From contig CAVRNU010000019.1 in the NCBI GenBank assembly GCA_963722585.1, positions 1 to 64,000 of the forward strand: a stretch of 64,000 nucleotides of DNA, given 5' to 3'. Both the position numbers and the translations under genes were made by a program. The notes beneath the pieces are model-generated. The model saw only the letters and a list, made by a program, of their open reading frames with translations. It was not told where the DNA came from and searched no databases. Shown here one piece after another: positions 1 through 8,239 of this stretch; the stretch's first letter is position 1, and every line of letters begins with the position of its first letter. The stretch is from KBS-96 sp963722585. GTDB lineage: Bacteria; Acidobacteriota; Terriglobia; Bryobacterales; Bryobacteraceae.

Positions 1-261
1 CACATCGCGCCACTTCGCGATAGCGTTCTCACGCTCGAGCACCATCACCACCACTGGGCCTTCGCTCATAAACTTGACGAGGCTGTTATAGAAGGGCCGC
101 TCTTTGTGGACCTCATAAAAGACTTGAGCCTCAGGCAGCGCGATCTTCCGCAGCTTCATCCCAACAACGCGAAATCCGTTGTCGCGAATGACGTTCAGAA
201 TATCGCCGGCATAACCGTTTTGAACGGCGTCAGGCTTAATCATTCCAAATGTTCGTTCCAA
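1..261 (-). CDS. ndk: Nucleoside diphosphate kinase, C-terminus cut by window edge
   Basis: The first 87 codons of a nucleoside diphosphate kinase, which transfers the gamma phosphate of ATP to NDPs via a phosphohistidine. The visible part has the family signature FGMIKPDAV near the N-terminus, and FYEVHKERPFYNSLVKFM followed by SGPVVVMVLE-like sequence matches the family closely. The catalytic histidine lies beyond the edge. I chose a TTG start (259-261) because it places ERTFGMIKPDAV at the usual distance and follows the Shine-Dalgarno-like AAGGTGA. The next ATG in frame would delete the first beta strand. It lies 7 bases after the restored end of sucD, so it is probably the last gene of a sucC-sucD-ndk operon. 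Confidence 0.9.
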   Translation of the reverse strand, partial: MERTFGMIKPDAVQNGYAGDILNVIRDNGFRVVGMKLRKIALPEAQVFYEVHKERPFYNSLVKFMSEGPVVVMVLERENAIAKWRDV

Positions 262-268
262 ATCTCTT

Positions 269-1173
269 TCACCTTGCTAGAAATCGTAAGCTGCTTACTT
301 CTTTGCTGAAATGGCGGATTGCAACTTCGCCAATAACGGCAGGCGAGGGGCATGTGACAATGCCCGCCGCGCGCATCGCCGCAAGCTTATCCTCCGCTTT
401 GCCCGAACCACCGGAAATAATGGCTCCGCATGACCCATGCGGCGGCCCGGCGGAGCGGTTTGACCTGCGATGAAACCGACTACTGGTTTTCTCACGTGAG
501 CCTTCACGTATTCCGCCGCCGTCTCCTCGGCATTGCCGCCGATCTCCCCAATCATGATGATCGAGTGCGTATCCGGATCTTCGTTGAACAGCTTGATTGC
601 ATCAGTAAACGACGTTCCAATAATCGGGTCGCCGCCAATTCCAATACACGTCGACTGTCCGATACCGAGATGCGTCAATTGCCCTACCGTTTCGTAGGTG
701 AGTGTGCCGGAGCGGGAAACAATGCCGACGTTGCCGGATTTATGAATGTGGCCGGGCATAATGCCGATTTTGCACTCACTCGGCGTGATCACACCGGGAC
801 AGTTGGGGCCGATAAGGCGCGTGGCCGGCTTTGTCTTGAGATACTGATTCACCTTCACCATATCGCTCGAGGGTATGCCTTCCGTGATGCAGACAACCAG
901 CGGTAAACCGGCATCGGCAGCTTCCATGATGGCATCGGCCACATAAGGCGGTGGAACAAAAATGACCGAAGCATTCGCACCGGTTTCTTTCACCGCTTCC
1001 GCAACCGTATTGAAGACGGGCCGGTCGAGATGTTTTGTGCCGCCTTTACCCGGCGTGATGCCGCCCACAACATTTGTGCCGTACGCGATCGCTTGTTGCG
1101 CATGGAACGTGCCTTCGCGGCCCGTGAATCCTTGAAAAATCAGCCTCGTTTGTTTGTTGACGAGTACGCTCAT
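269..1173 (-). CDS. sucD: Succinyl-CoA synthetase alpha subunit, frameshifted near 427/428
   Basis: Alpha subunit of the TCA enzyme that converts succinyl-CoA to succinate with NDP phosphorylation; it binds CoA and carries the phosphohistidine. It starts MSVLVNKQTRLIFQGFTGREG and keeps the CoA-binding GITPGKGG and IGPNCPGVITP segments. The frame breaks after APPGRRMGHA: adding one base between 427 and 428 restores GAIISGGSGKAEDKLAAMRA and a normal C-terminus ending at a TGA at 269. As written, the uninterrupted frame ends at 295 with an unrelated arginine-rich tail. The start codon overlaps the sucC stop (ATGA). The intact downstream frame argues for a sequencing error over an old pseudogene, but the sequence alone cannot decide. 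Confidence 0.9.
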
Positions 1174-2328
1174 TGTGCCAGCCTCACCACTTTCTCCGCC
1201 GCGTCTTTCATTCCGTCGGCAACGGTGAAGTTTAAACCGCTTTCCTTTAAAATTTTCTGGCCCAATTCCACGTTCGTGCCTTCCATGCGAACAACCACTG
1301 GTATCTTTATCTCCAGCTCACGGGCCGCGGAGATAACACCATTCGCAAGTGTGTCGCAGCGCAAGATTCCGCCGAAGATATTAATCAAAACCGCTTTCAC
1401 GCTCGAGTCCGAAAGCAGGATGCGGAAGGCATTCTTGATCTGCTCGGCGCTTGCGCCGCCTCCCACATCGAGGAAGTTGGCGGGCTGACCTCCGGCGTAC
1501 TTGATAATGTCCATAGTCGCCATTGCAAGGCCCGCCCCGTTCACCATGCAAGCGATGTTGCCTTCGAGCTTGATGTAATTCAGACCGAAGCGCGAGGCTT
1601 CCACTTCTAGTGGATCTTCTTCGTTCAAATCGCGAAGCTCGAGCAGATCCTTATGCCGGTACAGAGCGTTATCGTCCAGATTGATCTTGGCATCTAACGC
1701 ATACACCTTGCCGTCTTTAGTCAAAATGAATGGATTGATCTCCGCCAGCGATCCATCAATGGCTTCATAGGCGTTTGCGAGAGCTGTCATCGCCGCCGCC
1801 GCAGCTCCCACGCTCGTTGCCGGGACGCCCATGCCGAAGGCGAGCTTCCTCGCTTCAAAAGGCTGCAAACCGAAACCCGGAATAAGAGGCTCTTTCAAAA
1901 TCAACTCAGGCGTGTTCGCGGCCACCTCTTCAATTTCCATTCCGCCGGCCGAGGAAGCCATAAATACCGGCACTCCCATGGCACGATCGAGAACAATACC
2001 GAGATATAGCTCGCGCTCGATGGGTAAGGTTTCTTCGATCAATAACCGCTGAACAATGCGGCCCTTCAGGACCAGTCTGGTGGGTTACGAGCGTCATGCC
2101 TATCATTTTCTTGGCAATTTCCGCCGCTTCGTTCGCGTCCTTCGCGATCTTCACTCCCCCGCCTTTGCCCCGGCCGCCCGCATGAATTTGGGCCTTCACA
2201 ACGACGCTGCCGCCGATCTTTTTAGCGGCCGCCTCCGCTTCCTCCACGGTATAGGCGACTTCGCCCCGCGGCACAGGGACGTTGTGTTTGGCCAGAATGG
2301 CCTTCGCCTGGTATTCATGAATTTTCAT
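1170..2328 (-). CDS. sucC: Succinyl-CoA synthetase beta subunit, frameshifted near 2060
   Basis: Beta subunit of succinyl-CoA synthetase, with an ATP-grasp nucleotide-binding fold. The N-terminal part reads MKIHEYQAKAILAKHNVPVP, then VVKAQIHAGGRGKGGG and MTLVTHQTGPEG, all family hallmarks. After TGPEG one extra base at about 2060-2061 shifts the frame; removing it gives RIVQRLLIEETLPIERELYLG and continues into the second open frame. That frame has the conserved EINPFILT, DAKINLDDNALYRH and FLDVGGGAS stretches and ends in a TGA overlapping the sucD ATG. The start at 2328 is the family start; an ATG nine codons upstream would add an unusual extension. The total restored length (about 385 aa) is normal. 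Confidence 0.9.
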
Positions 2329-2415
2329 AATGGAATCGGGTTTAAGCGGCACCAATGACGCTTAAACCCTCTGCCAGTGTAGCGCGCAGGCGCATTTCGG
2401 CTTGGTCCGCGCTAA

Positions 2416-2913
2416 CTAAGCGTTTGTCCGGTAGAAACGGATGAGATCTAAGCTCGTTGGTTTCGCGCCAAGCTGACGAATCATGGACGTGACCTGGCCG
2501 CGATGATAGCTGCCGTGATTGACAACGTGCAAAATGATTTGCCAAATCGGAGACTCGAACGACTCGCCGGCGAGATTCTTGTACGCAATGATCCTGTTCA
2601 CGCCGCTGTCATCCAGGCCTTTCATGAACGCAATCATTCGATCATGCACTTCGAGCCACGCATCGCGCAGTTCCCACATACACCCCGGAGCCTCGTAATC
2701 TTCGAGTTTCCCGGACGGCCGCTCTTCCAAGCGGTCGAGCCAAACGCGGTCGGCTTGATAGATATGCACAATCGTGTCATACAGGGAATTAAACGAGCCG
2801 CCCAAGGGCTTCATGAGTTGTTCCGAAGGCTGTGCCGCGGCTTCATCCAGCACCAATCCCGTGGCCCAGCGGTGATATTCGAGATGTGTAACGAGACTCT
2901 TTGATAAACTCAC
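2416..2913 (-). CDS. DinB/YfiT-family putative metal-dependent protein
   Basis: A 165-residue four-helix-bundle protein of the DinB superfamily. Candidate metal-ligand histidines sit at the usual places: one in TIVHIYQADRVWLDRL near residue 50 and a pair in HVVNHGSYHRGQ near residue 135. Family members include thiol-S-transferases and damage-inducible proteins, but the substrate cannot be read from sequence. It lies 87 bases upstream of sucC on the same strand and may or may not be cotranscribed. The 220-base gap to trpD, which is transcribed the other way, should hold both promoters; I could not identify a clear one. Confidence 0.8.
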   Translation of the reverse strand: MSLSKSLVTHLEYHRWATGLVLDEAAAQPSEQLMKPLGGSFNSLYDTIVHIYQADRVWLDRLEERPSGKLEDYEAPGCMWELRDAWLEVHDRMIAFMKGLDDSGVNRIIAYKNLAGESFESPIWQIILHVVNHGSYHRGQVTSMIRQLGAKPTSLDLIRFYRTNA

Positions 2914-3133
2914 TATCTTCTATTTTCGCCTGAAAAGAACAGTGGCTTCCTCCCATGAGGCATACGCATTCCGCTCGTAATGGTTCAATAGTATTCTGGG
3001 GTGCAAAGACATGGTGAAACTGGGGGCAGAGGCGTCTACCCGGGTCGATGAATCCGACTAATCCGGCGAGCGTCCGCGTCACGGCGCATTAGGGTTGCAA
3101 TAGGAGGGACTGCGCGGCGCGGAACATGAGACA

Positions 3134-4177
3134 GTGTGTGATCGAATGAATAACGGAGGCATGCGGTACCTTCCGTTCCGGAACTCCGTTCACCTAAGTC
3201 AGACCGAAGCGCATGCGTTGATGCGCGAAATGCTGTCTGGCTCAATGGACACGGCAGGAATCGCGGAGGTTCTAGGCTATCTGCGCCGCAAGGGCGAGAC
3301 CGTATCGGAGCTGGTCGGTTTTGCGAGCGCCATGCGCGATATGAGTGAGCCGGTTGGTCTCGATCAATCGCAGGACCCGGTGCTCGATACGTGTGGCACT
3401 GGAGGCGACGGCACCAATACATTTAACATCTCAACCGCAACAGCTTTCGTGGTGGCCGCAGCAGGATTGCGAGTTGCCAAACACGGAAACCGGCGAATCT
3501 CGAGCCAGTGCGGCAGCGCCGATGTTCTCGAAGCGCTCGGAGTGCATGTGAGTCTGTCGCCCGATCATGTCGCCGAATGCGTGCGGCAAACCGGCATCGG
3601 CTTTCTTTTTGCACCTCTTCTCCATCCAGCCGTGAAACATGCCCAGGAAGCGCGATTACAGCTTAAAGGGCGAACCATTTTTAACTTATTGGGCCCGTTG
3701 ACGAATCCTGTCCGGGCGCGCCTGCAGTTAATCGGCGCATTCTCGATTCGAGCCGCGGAGATGCTGGCTCAGGCATCCGCAAGACTGGGCATCGCAAGAG
3801 CATATGTCGTGCACGGCTCGGATGGACTCGATGAGGTGACGACCACGGGACCCACAACCGTCTTTCTCGTGGAAGACGGGAAGGTGCAGAAGGGCACGCT
3901 GTCACCGCACGATTTCGGAGTCGAGCCATCGACGCTCGATCAACTACAAGGCGGCGGCCCGGAAGAAAACGCGCAAATCGTTCGTGAAATCCTGGAAGGC
4001 AAGCCGGGACCCAACCGCGACATCGTGGCTGTGAACGCTGCCGCCGGTTTATTGTTGGGCCAAAAGGCTGGCGATCTGAAGGCGGCCATGGAGATGGCAG
4101 AGCAAGCAATTAATTCCGGCGCCGCCAAACGCAAGCTGGAAGAGCTTGCGGAGTTCACATCGCGGCACAGGCAATAA
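3134..4177 (+). CDS. trpD: Anthranilate phosphoribosyltransferase
   Basis: Transfers phosphoribose from PRPP to anthranilate, the second dedicated step of tryptophan synthesis. The PRPP/anthranilate site DTCGTGGDGTNTFNIST, then KHGNRRISSQCGSADVLEALG and the GRTIFNLLGPLTNP strand are all present, and length (about 340 aa) is normal. The start is uncertain: GTG 3134, ATG 3146 and ATG 3161 are in frame. The last is nearly touched by a GGAGG, while the conserved N-terminal helix begins right after it. No other trp gene is nearby, so the pathway is dispersed. The downstream MDR gene begins 33 bases after the stop and may be cotranscribed. Confidence 0.95.
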   Translation: MCDRMNNGGMRYLPFRNSVHLSQTEAHALMREMLSGSMDTAGIAEVLGYLRRKGETVSELVGFASAMRDMSEPVGLDQSQDPVLDTCGTGGDGTNTFNISTATAFVVAAAGLRVAKHGNRRISSQCGSADVLEALGVHVSLSPDHVAECVRQTGIGFLFAPLLHPAVKHAQEARLQLKGRTIFNLLGPLTNPVRARLQLIGAFSIRAAEMLAQASARLGIARAYVVHGSDGLDEVTTTGPTTVFLVEDGKVQKGTLSPHDFGVEPSTLDQLQGGGPEENAQIVREILEGKPGPNRDIVAVNAAAGLLLGQKAGDLKAAMEMAEQAINSGAAKRKLEELAEFTSRHRQ

Positions 4178-4210
4178 GCCGCAACCGATCTTACTACGCA
4201 TCAAAGTGCT

Positions 4211-5215
4211 ATGAAAGCGTTCGAAATTCGCGAATTCGGCATCCAAAATCTGGCGTTGGCCGAGCGTGAGACTCCCCAGCCTGGCCCCTATGAAGCACTG
4301 GTCCGGTTAAAGGCGGCGTCTCTCAATTACCGCGATTTGATGGTGGCTGAAGGTCACTACAATCCAAAGCTGAGGCGTCCGGTAGTGCCGCTATCTGATG
4401 GCGCTGGCGTCGTGGAGGCCGTGGGCGAAAGGGTTACTCGCGTGAAAGTAGGAGACCACGTAGCCGGCATATTCATGCAGACCTGGCTCGATGGCGTCTG
4501 CGATCGCGAGAAAGCGAATTCCGCCCTCGGCGGCGCGATCGACGGCGTGCTGAGCGAGTTTCGCATTTTTCATGAGGACGGATTGGTGCATGTTCCCGAC
4601 CGGCTCTCTTTCGTGGAAGCCGCTACTTTACCTTGCGCGGGCATCACCGCGTGGCATGCGTTGTTCGAAGAAGCGCCCGCAAAGCCCGGCGACACGGTTG
4701 TCATTCAAGGCACTGGCGGCGTCGCTATCTTCGCACTTCAGTTCGCAAAGATTGCCGGAATGCGGCCGGTTGTCTTGTCGAGCAGCGATGTGAAGCTTCA
4801 CCGTGCGCGCGAGTTCGGCGCGACGCACACGATCAACTACAAAAAGGAACCGGATTGGGAAAAGGCTGTGCTGTCGCTCGTTCCCGGAGGCGTCGACTAC
4901 GTGATCGAACTCGGCGGCGCGGATACAATTGCCCGGTCCTTAAAGGCGGTCCGCATGGGCGGCCAGGTCGCAGTGATCGGCATTTTGGGCGGCGTGGGAC
5001 CGAGCGTCGACCCTCGGCCCATTCTCATGAATTCCGTCCGCATGCAGGGGATATATGTCGGGTCGCGAAGCATGTTCGAGCGTATGAATCGCGCAATCGA
5101 ATTACACGCTATTCATCCCGTCGTCGATCGGGTCTTCCCATGGCTAGAGGCCAAGGATGCCATGAAATACATGCAGTCTCAGACCCACTTTGGAAAAGTC
5201 GCGCTCGAGTTTTAA
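4211..5215 (+). CDS. MDR-family NAD(P)-dependent quinone/alcohol oxidoreductase
   Basis: A 334-residue medium-chain dehydrogenase/reductase. The N-terminal GroES-like half has SLNYRDLMVAEGHY and PLSDGAGVVEAVGERVTRVKVGD. The Rossmann half has VVIQGTGGVAIFALQFAKIAG for the dinucleotide and a GGxDxxxELGGADT strand. The four-cysteine structural zinc loop of classical alcohol dehydrogenases is missing and no catalytic zinc set is evident, which points to the zinc-free quinone-oxidoreductase-like branch. It starts at an ATG 33 bases after trpD. Its stop is one base from the stop of the convergent HEAT-repeat gene, leaving no room for a terminator. The substrate is unknown. Confidence 0.85.
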   Translation: MKAFEIREFGIQNLALAERETPQPGPYEALVRLKAASLNYRDLMVAEGHYNPKLRRPVVPLSDGAGVVEAVGERVTRVKVGDHVAGIFMQTWLDGVCDREKANSALGGAIDGVLSEFRIFHEDGLVHVPDRLSFVEAATLPCAGITAWHALFEEAPAKPGDTVVIQGTGGVAIFALQFAKIAGMRPVVLSSSDVKLHRAREFGATHTINYKKEPDWEKAVLSLVPGGVDYVIELGGADTIARSLKAVRMGGQVAVIGILGGVGPSVDPRPILMNSVRMQGIYVGSRSMFERMNRAIELHAIHPVVDRVFPWLEAKDAMKYMQSQTHFGKVALEF

Positions 5216-5216
5216 G

Positions 5217-6371
5217 CTACTTCCCGAGCAACTCGATCATATAATCCGCCGCTGCTTTGTCTTTCATCACCGACAACCGCTCGACGGCGTCGTGCTTCAA
5301 CTGCGGGTCCGATTCGTGCCGAGCGATCTCGACCAATTGTTTTGCAGCATTCTGATTACAAAGCGAATCGATGATGTCGCGTTTGAGGGCCGCGTTGCTC
5401 CCCGACTGGTACAAAGAGAGCAAAGAAGCCGCGCCGCCCGTCATTCCCAGAAATTGAACGGCCTCACGCTGGAGTTCGGCATTTGACTCGGTTTTTGCAA
5501 TCGCCGACAGGTCGCTCCCATCCTTTCTGAGGAATAGCGCCTGGAGCGCCGCTCGTTTGACCTCAGGCTCGGTGGCGTGCTGGTAGATTCCGGCAAACAT
5601 GGCGCCATCCTGCTTCGAATCGGTGATCGCGAGGTACTTGATGGCCCTCGCTTGAAGATCTGGGTTGGCGCCCCCTTCAGCCAACTTTGCAACGGTTTGA
5701 CGCGCATCGGGAGCGCTGCTACGGGCCAGCACGAACAAAGCTCGTTCCCTCAGCTTCGGCGTATTCCCTGCATCGGCAACAACCTTCTCGATCAGAGGAG
5801 TAGCGCGTGAGGGATCGGAATGCATCAAACCATTCAGAGCCAGCAATTTGAGATCTTCGTCGCCTGCGCTCTCGGGCGACACTGGCTGCCCTAACTGATT
5901 CCGAGCCTCCAATTCGAGTGCCTTCGCGTCGCCTAGCCACGAGCTTTGCGCGTAGTTCTTGCGAAGCTCCGAAAGCGTCGCCAGCGCGTCTTTCGCGCGG
6001 CCGAGCTTGAATTCGGCGTACGCTTCCCAGTAAAGAGCGCCATCCACATGATTCGATTTCGCGGCGATGACACGCTTCATCTCTGTGATAGCCGACTCAT
6101 AATCATGCCGATCGATCGCTTGAGTGCCGGCTCGGTAGCTCTCATCGAAACCATCTCCGCCGAAGTTCTCCCAATCGAACAGAAGGCCGGTATTCAGGTG
6201 AGTCTGAATGTCGAGTGCTATTTGAGCGTTCATATCGGCTTGGGCTTCCATCCTCGCGAGTTGCCTGGCAAGTCGCGTGTCCGCAACGCCAGCGACCGGG
6301 CCCTCCTGAGCCGCAGCTCCAGCGACCGAAAGAATCACTCCCGTAACCATGAAAGCCATCATTCGTTTCAT
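5217..6371 (-). CDS. Exported TPR/HEAT-repeat protein of an ECF sigma operon
   Basis: 384 residues with an N-terminal signal peptide (MKRMMAFMVTGVILSVAGAAAQ). A TPR-like stretch lies around residues 75-145 (YESAITEMKRVIAAKSNHVDG), and from about 190 to the end there are repeated helical pairs of the HEAT type, such as NPDLQARAIKYLAI, EPEVKRAALQALF and DPQLKHDAVERLSV. This suggests a periplasmic or surface scaffold protein. It is the third gene after an ECF sigma factor and anti-sigma factor, starting 11 bases after the latter, so it is probably a target or sensor partner of that system. No enzymatic motif is visible. Confidence 0.75.
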   Translation of the reverse strand: MKRMMAFMVTGVILSVAGAAAQEGPVAGVADTRLARQLARMEAQADMNAQIALDIQTHLNTGLLFDWENFGGDGFDESYRAGTQAIDRHDYESAITEMKRVIAAKSNHVDGALYWEAYAEFKLGRAKDALATLSELRKNYAQSSWLGDAKALELEARNQLGQPVSPESAGDEDLKLLALNGLMHSDPSRATPLIEKVVADAGNTPKLRERALFVLARSSAPDARQTVAKLAEGGANPDLQARAIKYLAITDSKQDGAMFAGIYQHATEPEVKRAALQALFLRKDGSDLSAIAKTESNAELQREAVQFLGMTGGAASLLSLYQSGSNAALKRDIIDSLCNQNAAKQLVEIARHESDPQLKHDAVERLSVMKDKAAADYMIELLGK

Positions 6372-6382
6372 GCTGAAAATCC

Positions 6383-7141
6383 TTAAAGCGGAACTCGCTT
6401 TACTCCTTGCGTTTCTGACCCGGGTGAAGAAATTTCGCGCGTTCCCGGACGATTTAATCCCTCCGCCTTGATCAGCCTGTTTCGCAGGTCGCGCGCGTCT
6501 GCCGCGGAAACTCTTTGCGGATCGTGCTTGAGCGCAACCAGCGCAGTTTCCAAATCCGCCAGCAGCCCGGCTGTTCTTCGATCGTCCTCTTGCTCCGCCG
6601 TCTGACGATAGAGACGATTCTCGGCGATCAGATCGCGGATCGCCGCCCGCTCGGAAGCCACATCGAGGCGGTTCACCGCACGCTCATCTGATTGAGTCTC
6701 AATTTGCGAAAGCAGCTGGTCCGCGCGCTGAACATGGTCTTTCACGGCAGCTTGAAGCAGACGCGCTGGTACGGCGACGGATTCTGTGCCTTGAGCCAAG
6801 CGATTAGGCATTGTGCTGTGGCGCGGAACCAGCAACGTGAGCGCCAGCAGCGCTCCAACCGCCGCCACGGTAGCCCAGCCCCAAACTGCCGGCTTCACCC
6901 AGCGCGCCCGTCTCCTCACTTGTGGCGCAAGTTCCTGCCAAACCAGATGGCCGTAATCGGGAGCCCGCTCTGGCGTGCTCCAGCGGCCGAGATGCGCAAG
7001 CGTGCGGCGGTACGACTCCGCCTCGGACCGGCACAACTCGCAGCCCTGCAAATGTCTGGTTTCTTCGTCGCCGGCCATGGCGAGCACAAATTGAAGGATC
7101 TGCTCTTCGCTCAAATGACCATGCTCTTTGGGTTCCAACAT
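6383..7141 (-). CDS. Membrane-anchored zinc-finger anti-sigma factor
   Basis: 252 residues. The N-terminal domain has a zf-HC2-type motif (HLQGCELC near residues 30-37) that typically grips an ECF sigma factor. A membrane segment follows near residues 85-110 (AVWGWATVAAVGALLALTLLV), then a periplasmic helical region rich in charged heptads (residues 125-225) that may be coiled coil. I chose the ATG at 7141, preceded by AGAAGAAG, because it gives the normal anti-sigma N-terminus; a longer frame upstream overlaps the sigma gene with unrelated residues. The gene begins 7 bases after the sigma stop, the usual pairing. Confidence 0.8.
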   Translation of the reverse strand: MLEPKEHGHLSEEQILQFVLAMAGDEETRHLQGCELCRSEAESYRRTLAHLGRWSTPERAPDYGHLVWQELAPQVRRRARWVKPAVWGWATVAAVGALLALTLLVPRHSTMPNRLAQGTESVAVPARLLQAAVKDHVQRADQLLSQIETQSDERAVNRLDVASERAAIRDLIAENRLYRQTAEQEDDRRTAGLLADLETALVALKHDPQRVSAADARDLRNRLIKAEGLNRPGTREISSPGSETQGVKRVPL

Positions 7142-7148
7142 ACTTCTT

Positions 7149-7715
7149 CTAAACTCTCGCTGTAATAGGCTCGAGCGCCCTCCTGAGCTTTCGCACTGCA
7201 CGGAAAATGCTGTGCTTGGTTGCGTTCTCTCCCAATCCGAGCGTCTGCCCGATCTCGTCAATCGAAAGCTCCTGGTAGTGGCGTAGCACGAAGGCGGCAC
7301 GCTCCTGGGTACTGAGTTGGTTCATCGCCTTCTCGATGGATTCACGAATTTGTCCGCTGTACGTGACCTGGTCGGCGGACGGCCCCGGGTAGGCAACTGC
7401 GTCCAGCCAATCGATTTCGCCAGAAGCAGGCACGTGGTCGACGAAATGTTTGCGCGCCCTGAGTAGATCGAAGCAGTAGTTGGCTGCTATGCGATAGATC
7501 CAGGTCGAAAATAGACACCGCGACTCGTACCGCTTCAAATTTCGAAAAGCCCGCAGAAATGTTTCCTGAACCACGTCCTCAGCATCCTGCTCGTTCCCTG
7601 TCATGCGGTATGCAAGCTGGAAGACACCCAGACTGTGACGCTCGGTGAGCACGCGGAAGGCATCGTCATCACCCGCCATCGCCCTGGCCACCAAAGCCGG
7701 GTCGCTCGCTTCCAT
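7149..7715 (-). CDS. ECF-family RNA polymerase sigma factor (RpoE-like)
   Basis: 188 residues with sigma region 2 (FRVLTERHSLGVFQLAYRMT, then NEQDAEDVVQETFLRAF) and region 4 (LSTQERAAFVLRHYQELS, then a helix-turn-helix GLGENATKHSIFRAVRKL). There is no region 1 or 3, as expected for an extracytoplasmic-function factor. It is the first gene of a sigma / anti-sigma / HEAT-repeat operon, all within 20 bases of each other. ECF operons are commonly autoregulated; I looked for a GGAAC-N16-GTC type element upstream but found none convincing. Confidence 0.9.
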   Translation of the reverse strand: MEASDPALVARAMAGDDDAFRVLTERHSLGVFQLAYRMTGNEQDAEDVVQETFLRAFRNLKRYESRCLFSTWIYRIAANYCFDLLRARKHFVDHVPASGEIDWLDAVAYPGPSADQVTYSGQIRESIEKAMNQLSTQERAAFVLRHYQELSIDEIGQTLGLGENATKHSIFRAVRKLRRALEPITARV

Positions 7716-7831
7716 TCAGAGCCTTAGACTGCCCAAGAAGCGCTCCGGTTAGCCAGCGTCTTCATTTTTTGGGAGGATACTCGCCGAAAACCGGCACGAT
7801 AAGACGTAAGTTGCCGATGAGTTTTATAGGG

Positions 7832-7853
7832 GCGGCCTGCCTGGACAGGCCGC
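7832..7853. repeat. REP-like inverted repeat
   Basis: A perfect 8-base stem, GCGGCCTG / CAGGCCGC, around a 6-base loop (CCTGGA), preceded by TATAGGGG. It has no T-tract on either side, so it is more likely a dispersed palindromic element than an intrinsic terminator. It resembles the hairpins at 8168-8198 and 55802-55825. Confidence 0.6.
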
Positions 7854-8167
7854 GCCGATCACGCCATGTCAGAAGAGCTTCCACGCATCATCGGGGTCAG
7901 GTCCGCCTCCGAACCCCGTAAAACCCACATCACGGTTGCGGGCGCGTCGGAATTCGCCCGGATGGCGTGCCTTCCGAATAGTCTGCCCGAAATCGTGATC
8001 GCTCTCCAATTCTTATCCGATTTCAACAGTGGAAGGCTGAACCCGAAACCGATCGTATTTTCGGCACGGTTTCAAAGCACGGAAGCCTAAACACAAAAAC
8101 GGCCTTGCCATTCCCTGGAGTTTGGACGTTATGTGCGGGCGGATGGTCTTGCCGTCTGCCTTTGTAG

Positions 8168-8198
8168 GGGCGACGCCTGCGTTACGCCTGCGTCGCCC
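8168..8198. repeat. REP-like inverted repeat
   Basis: A perfect 9-base stem, GGGCGACGC / GCGTCGCCC, around a 13-base loop that itself contains GCGTTACGC. It is preceded by TTGTAGG. Its flank and GC-rich stem resemble the element at 7832-7853, and it lies about 40 bases before the DUF885 start codon. Confidence 0.6.
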
Positions 8199-8239
8199 AT
8201 CGGCTGTGGCTGGCTCGCTTTTGTTACTCTGCACAATTA

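Larger units (their letters stand above)
7716..8239. other. 524-base intergenic region between divergent sigma and DUF885 genes
   Basis: It holds no convincing gene: short open frames on both strands lack family features and a ribosome binding site. Two strong inverted repeats (7832-7853 and 8168-8198) lie here, each preceded by TAGGGGCG. The promoters of the divergent sigma-factor and DUF885 genes must lie inside it. Confidence 0.6.
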
